A stretch of 64,000 nt of DNA. Source: Stenocarpella maydis (lineage: Eukaryota > Ascomycota > Sordariomycetes > Diaporthales > Diaporthaceae). Both the position numbers and the translations under genes were made by a program. Below are positions 60,905 to 64,000 of the stretch, piece by piece; position 1 is the first letter of the stretch, and each line of letters starts with the position of its first letter. The notes beneath the pieces were generated by a model, which saw only the letters and a program-made list of their open reading frames with translations, was not told the DNA's origin and did not search any database. Location of the stretch: contig NQMI01000062.1 in NCBI GenBank assembly GCA_002270565.1, positions 152,014 through 216,013 on the forward strand, read 5' to 3'.

Positions 60905-61382
60905 TGTACTGATCAGAGGGTTTCCGAGTTCATTAAACTAAAAAGATTAAGGGTTTATATTCAGAATACATTATTAGGCGGTTGTTGAGCAATATTATTA
61001 ACTAATAATAATTACTAGCTGTAAGGCTATCCAATACTGAGATTAAATACTTAGATTAATGACTGAAGAGTCTATTCTATGAAAGCTATCTACTGTGGTG
61101 ATAACCATATCCTTATATGTTCTTAACTCTTTAGTTGGCTCACCAAGGCTCATCGTTGCTCACTCAACCTTAGATGAGCACTTATAGCTATTACTTGCTA
61201 CTGCTTATGGTTGCTCGCGTGAGTATTGTTGAGCTTATAGGTTCGCGACCCTAACCCTGGGTCTTAGCAGGTAGTACTAACTTAGCAGTTGGGGTCCTGC
61301 GGGGTTGTGTTGTAGCATTTGCCTTTGGGTGCCTAGGTCCTTAAAATGGGTCCTTAGAGTGCCATCATATTGGCTCATAACA
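60905..61382 (-). repeat. Gypsy LTR with C-type U3
   Basis: Its U5 half matches all other LTRs here. Its U3 half (61,140-61,382) matches only the solo LTR at 34,263-34,729 and the fragment at 53,955-54,081. Confidence 0.88.
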
Positions 61383-62240
61383 CTATCTCCCTCCTTACTT
61401 CTTTTATCATTAAAAGTGCTCCATAAGTTATTTTCGTTCATCTATATTATTATTCATGCCTTCCTAATTCATTATATTATCTAGAGTTAAAGGTTCTTGG
61501 GTTGCAAAAAGTTCCATCACTAGGGTGTCTAAAAAGCGCTAAGCCTGCCTTAATTATTACGATTTTATTAAATAATATAGTTATAAAGTTGCTCTATATT
61601 TTCATTATTTGTTAAAGAATCTGGTTTGCAAGATAGTTGACTCTATAGAGAGCTATTCATAGTATACCAAGCGTGGTTATTCATATAATGCATTACATAC
61701 GCCGATATCTTCCCATAAGTATCTTATTCTTATAGGTTGCCCATATACTGATTTTTATAGTATCATATATTACTAATAAGCTAGCCCATCTGGATAGTTG
61801 TAAAATAGAGGAGGAGGAGCATCTAAAAGAGGTCCAGGTATAGTTTTAAAGGGCTTAGAATTCCCTAAATAAATCCTTAGCCTATCTAGCTTATCTAAAG
61901 AAGTAACAACGTTTTCTTTAGGAGAAAGGGGTAAAGCTAGTAAATAAGGGGTTGGCTGAGGAGGAGGAGGCTTGTACTACTGAAGTAATGCAGGAAGTTG
62001 TAGCTACTAAGGGGTCTTTTTCTAATCCTTATTTTAATTAGAATTCCGTAAGTGCTGGAAATGTGGTAGTAGATTAGTCTGGGTTTTTGGTTGGAGGTAA
62101 AGGAAATGCACCTATGGGTAGCTTATTTGGTTCCTGATTTCCGTTTTCTAGTGTCTCTAGATTAATGGTATACCTTTCGGCTGGTAAATAATTTAACTAG
62201 TTAACTCAGTAATGTTTTTCTTGCTTGAGTTCTTAGTTTT

Positions 62241-62387
62241 AAAAGTTTCCAGGAGTTTTTTACTATTTATAAGGTTTTATTCTAATTCCTATATATTTTT
62301 ACTTGAGTTATGTCCTTTCCATTTAATAAGGTATTCCATCATTCCTTAGTATTATCTTAAGTCTATAATTCTTTCTACTTTATATTC
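62241..62387 (-). other. integrase C-terminal chromodomain
   Basis: Minus-strand translation gives EYKVERIIDL, then MMEYLIKWKGHNSSKN, then LINSKKLLETFK, interrupted by several RIP-type stops. In chromoviruses this domain reads histone marks and steers insertion toward heterochromatin. Confidence 0.85.
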
Positions 62388-64000
62388 CTTATTATATTTA
62401 TTAAGGGTTTTAATTTATATTTTAAGCTTTACATTCTTAGGTGCTAGTTCAAGAAGTAAAATATAAAAATTGTTATACTGTTTTATTCCTCTAGGTAGTA
62501 AAAGTTTATAGTTGGTATTTAATTACTTTTATAAAATTTTAAAGAAGCTGATTTTCTTATAATTAAGCTTATTACTAGGTTGCTTGGTTTTAATATTTTA
62601 ATAAAGAAAATAGACCTTATCTCCCTCCTTAAGAATTAGTCCCTTAATTCTTTTCTAATTTGCATATTTCATTATTTATTTCTATATAAAAGAGAGTTCT
62701 GCTTAGATATCCTTCTAGATTTATCTAATTCATATTACTTTCTATTCTGCTAATTCCGCTAGAGTATTATCTAGCAGTAATTTATAATACGCCTGAGGTT
62801 TATATCTATAGAGTGTAAAGAAAGGTAACTATTTAGTTATGCTAGTAGTTATGCTGTTATAAATAAATTATACTAATAGTAGTAATTCAACCTAATTATC
62901 TTATAACTAGTTGATATAGTATTAAAGGTATTATTTTATAATTTAGTTGATTTGTTTTATTTATCTGTCTGTTTATAGGTATGCTATTATTAAGAGCTTA
63001 TACTTTACTCCAAGTTGCTTTATTAGTAACTTCTAGAAGTTTAATATAAAGAGCTTATTTTTATTTAAGATAATCTTATATAGCATCCTATAGTTGCTTA
63101 TAATAATTTATAGGAATATATATATAAGTTCTTCTATAGTGCTAGCTTCCTTATATGGTATGAAGTATGCATACTTACTCAGTCTATAAACTACTATTAA
63201 AATACTATTATATAGTACTCTAGTTAAGGATTCTTATGAGAGAGGTAGCTTAATGATGAAGTCCAGGCTAATGGATGACTATATAGCTGTGGGTACTAGT
63301 AGAGGTTTTAATAATCTATATGGTTTATATCTAGAGGCCTTATTTTTATTATATAAATTATATTTGCTAATAATATCTTAAACCTTCTTCTTAAGGTTAG
63401 GAATCTAGTAATTCTGCTGAATCCTTTTAATTATTACTATAATACCTTAGTAGCTATGTGCTGGTGCTTTGTATATTTCTGTAATTAACTTGTCTTATTC
63501 TTTTGAATTGGTAGGGGTTTTTCTGATTTGGAAGTTAACTCTAATTATAGCGTTAAGTTCTCGGTTGAGGATAAGGCTTTTATCTTCTTAAATTTTAAAT
63601 ACTATCCATTTTATAAGTGAATCCTTATCCTAATGGTTAGGTCTTTAACTAAGTGCATCTGCTCTTATATTTTTAAATCTATTTATATAGATGACCTTAA
63701 TGTTAAATTATAATAAGAACTCTATATATCTAAGTTATTATTTATTAAGAGTCTTAGTTATTATGAAGGTTATGAGATTCTTTTGATCTATATAGAGTTT
63801 AATCTGCTTTTTGGCTCTTATAAGGTAGTATTGCTATTCCTAAAATGTATATACTATTATTATAAATTCTTTATCTAGTATAATATAGCAGGTTTCTAGT
63901 TTATTAAACTTCTTATTAAAATTTATAATAATGTATATCCTTCCTTAGTTATCTTTCTGAGTAAGTTCTCCGCCTGCAGCATTATTTAAGGAATCTATAT

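Larger units (their letters stand above)
60905..64000 (-). mobile_element. Ty3/Gypsy chromovirus, 3' part, running off the window
   Basis: A 478-bp LTR (60,905-61,382, TGTACTGATCAG...GCTCATAACA) is followed by internal sequence coding on the minus strand. The chromodomain is at 62,387-62,241 (EYKVERIID, YLIKWKGHNSS). The integrase tail (GDKVYFL, YKLLLPRGIK) is near 62,450-62,640. Integrase and RNase H regions from 62,690 on match the pol copies at 41.3 and 43.9 kb. RIP stops are frequent. This copy supplies the chromodomain missing from the 40.5-49.6 kb element, so the family belongs to the chromoviruses. Confidence 0.9.

Noticed and set aside
30000..64000. CRISPR array or bacterial-type defence system
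   Set aside because: The window is clearly eukaryotic with spliced genes; the tandem repeats present have two to five units and no unique regular spacers.

Overview
The window looks like a scaffold from a filamentous ascomycete, most likely a Sordariomycete. The genes have short introns (about 50-150 nt) with GTNNGT donors and CAG/TAG acceptors. The encoded proteins are of Pezizomycotina type, and the repeats carry C-to-T and G-to-A damage on both strands, as left by repeat-induced point mutation (RIP). All gene models below were spliced by hand from reading-frame phase and family knowledge; none was checked by a search.

Bases 1-30,500 are a gene-rich, GC-balanced housekeeping compartment. 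In order: a short lipocalin-like gene split by a large CA microsatellite; cytosolic leucyl-tRNA synthetase (-); a small probably mitochondrial membrane protein (+); the AP-3 sigma adaptor subunit (-); frataxin (+); an Ede1-type EH-domain endocytic scaffold (-); a glutathione S-transferase (-); an UNC93-like MFS transporter (-); an unusual multidomain protein with a coiled coil and a Zn(II)2Cys6-type cluster (+); and an L-fucose-permease-type MFS sugar transporter (-). Neighbours include two divergent promoter pairs: LeuRS with the small mitochondrial protein, and AP-3 sigma with frataxin.

Bases 30,560-64,000 are a repeat compartment of very AT-rich, RIP-decayed transposons. It is broken by two islands of ordinary composition, roughly 35.6-39.3 kb and 54.1-59.8 kb. 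The repeats include a Ty3/Gypsy element at 40,488-49,605 (minus orientation, two 465-bp LTRs, a 24-N gap flanked by two copies of the same pol segment). A second related element runs off the right edge from 60,905. Solo or fragmentary LTRs of the same family lie at 30.7-31.3, 34.3-34.7 and 54.0 kb. There are also two Fot1/pogo-like relics, each starting with the same GC-rich terminal repeat next to TA, a plus-strand chromodomain relic near 51.5 kb, a 127-bp solo LTR with a perfect 5-bp target duplication, and several GGGCCC-rich foldback elements.

The two islands hold the accessory genes. The first carries a three-exon, 131-aa secreted cysteine-rich protein, a candidate effector or antimicrobial-type protein. 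The second carries an intact TauD/TfdA-type dioxygenase with an apparent GC-AG intron, tail to tail with a broken monocarboxylate-type MFS transporter. This is the layout of a two-speed fungal genome. The most novel items are the secreted protein, the 983-aa coiled-coil/zinc-cluster protein, the U3-swapped LTR family and the palindromic LTR pair.
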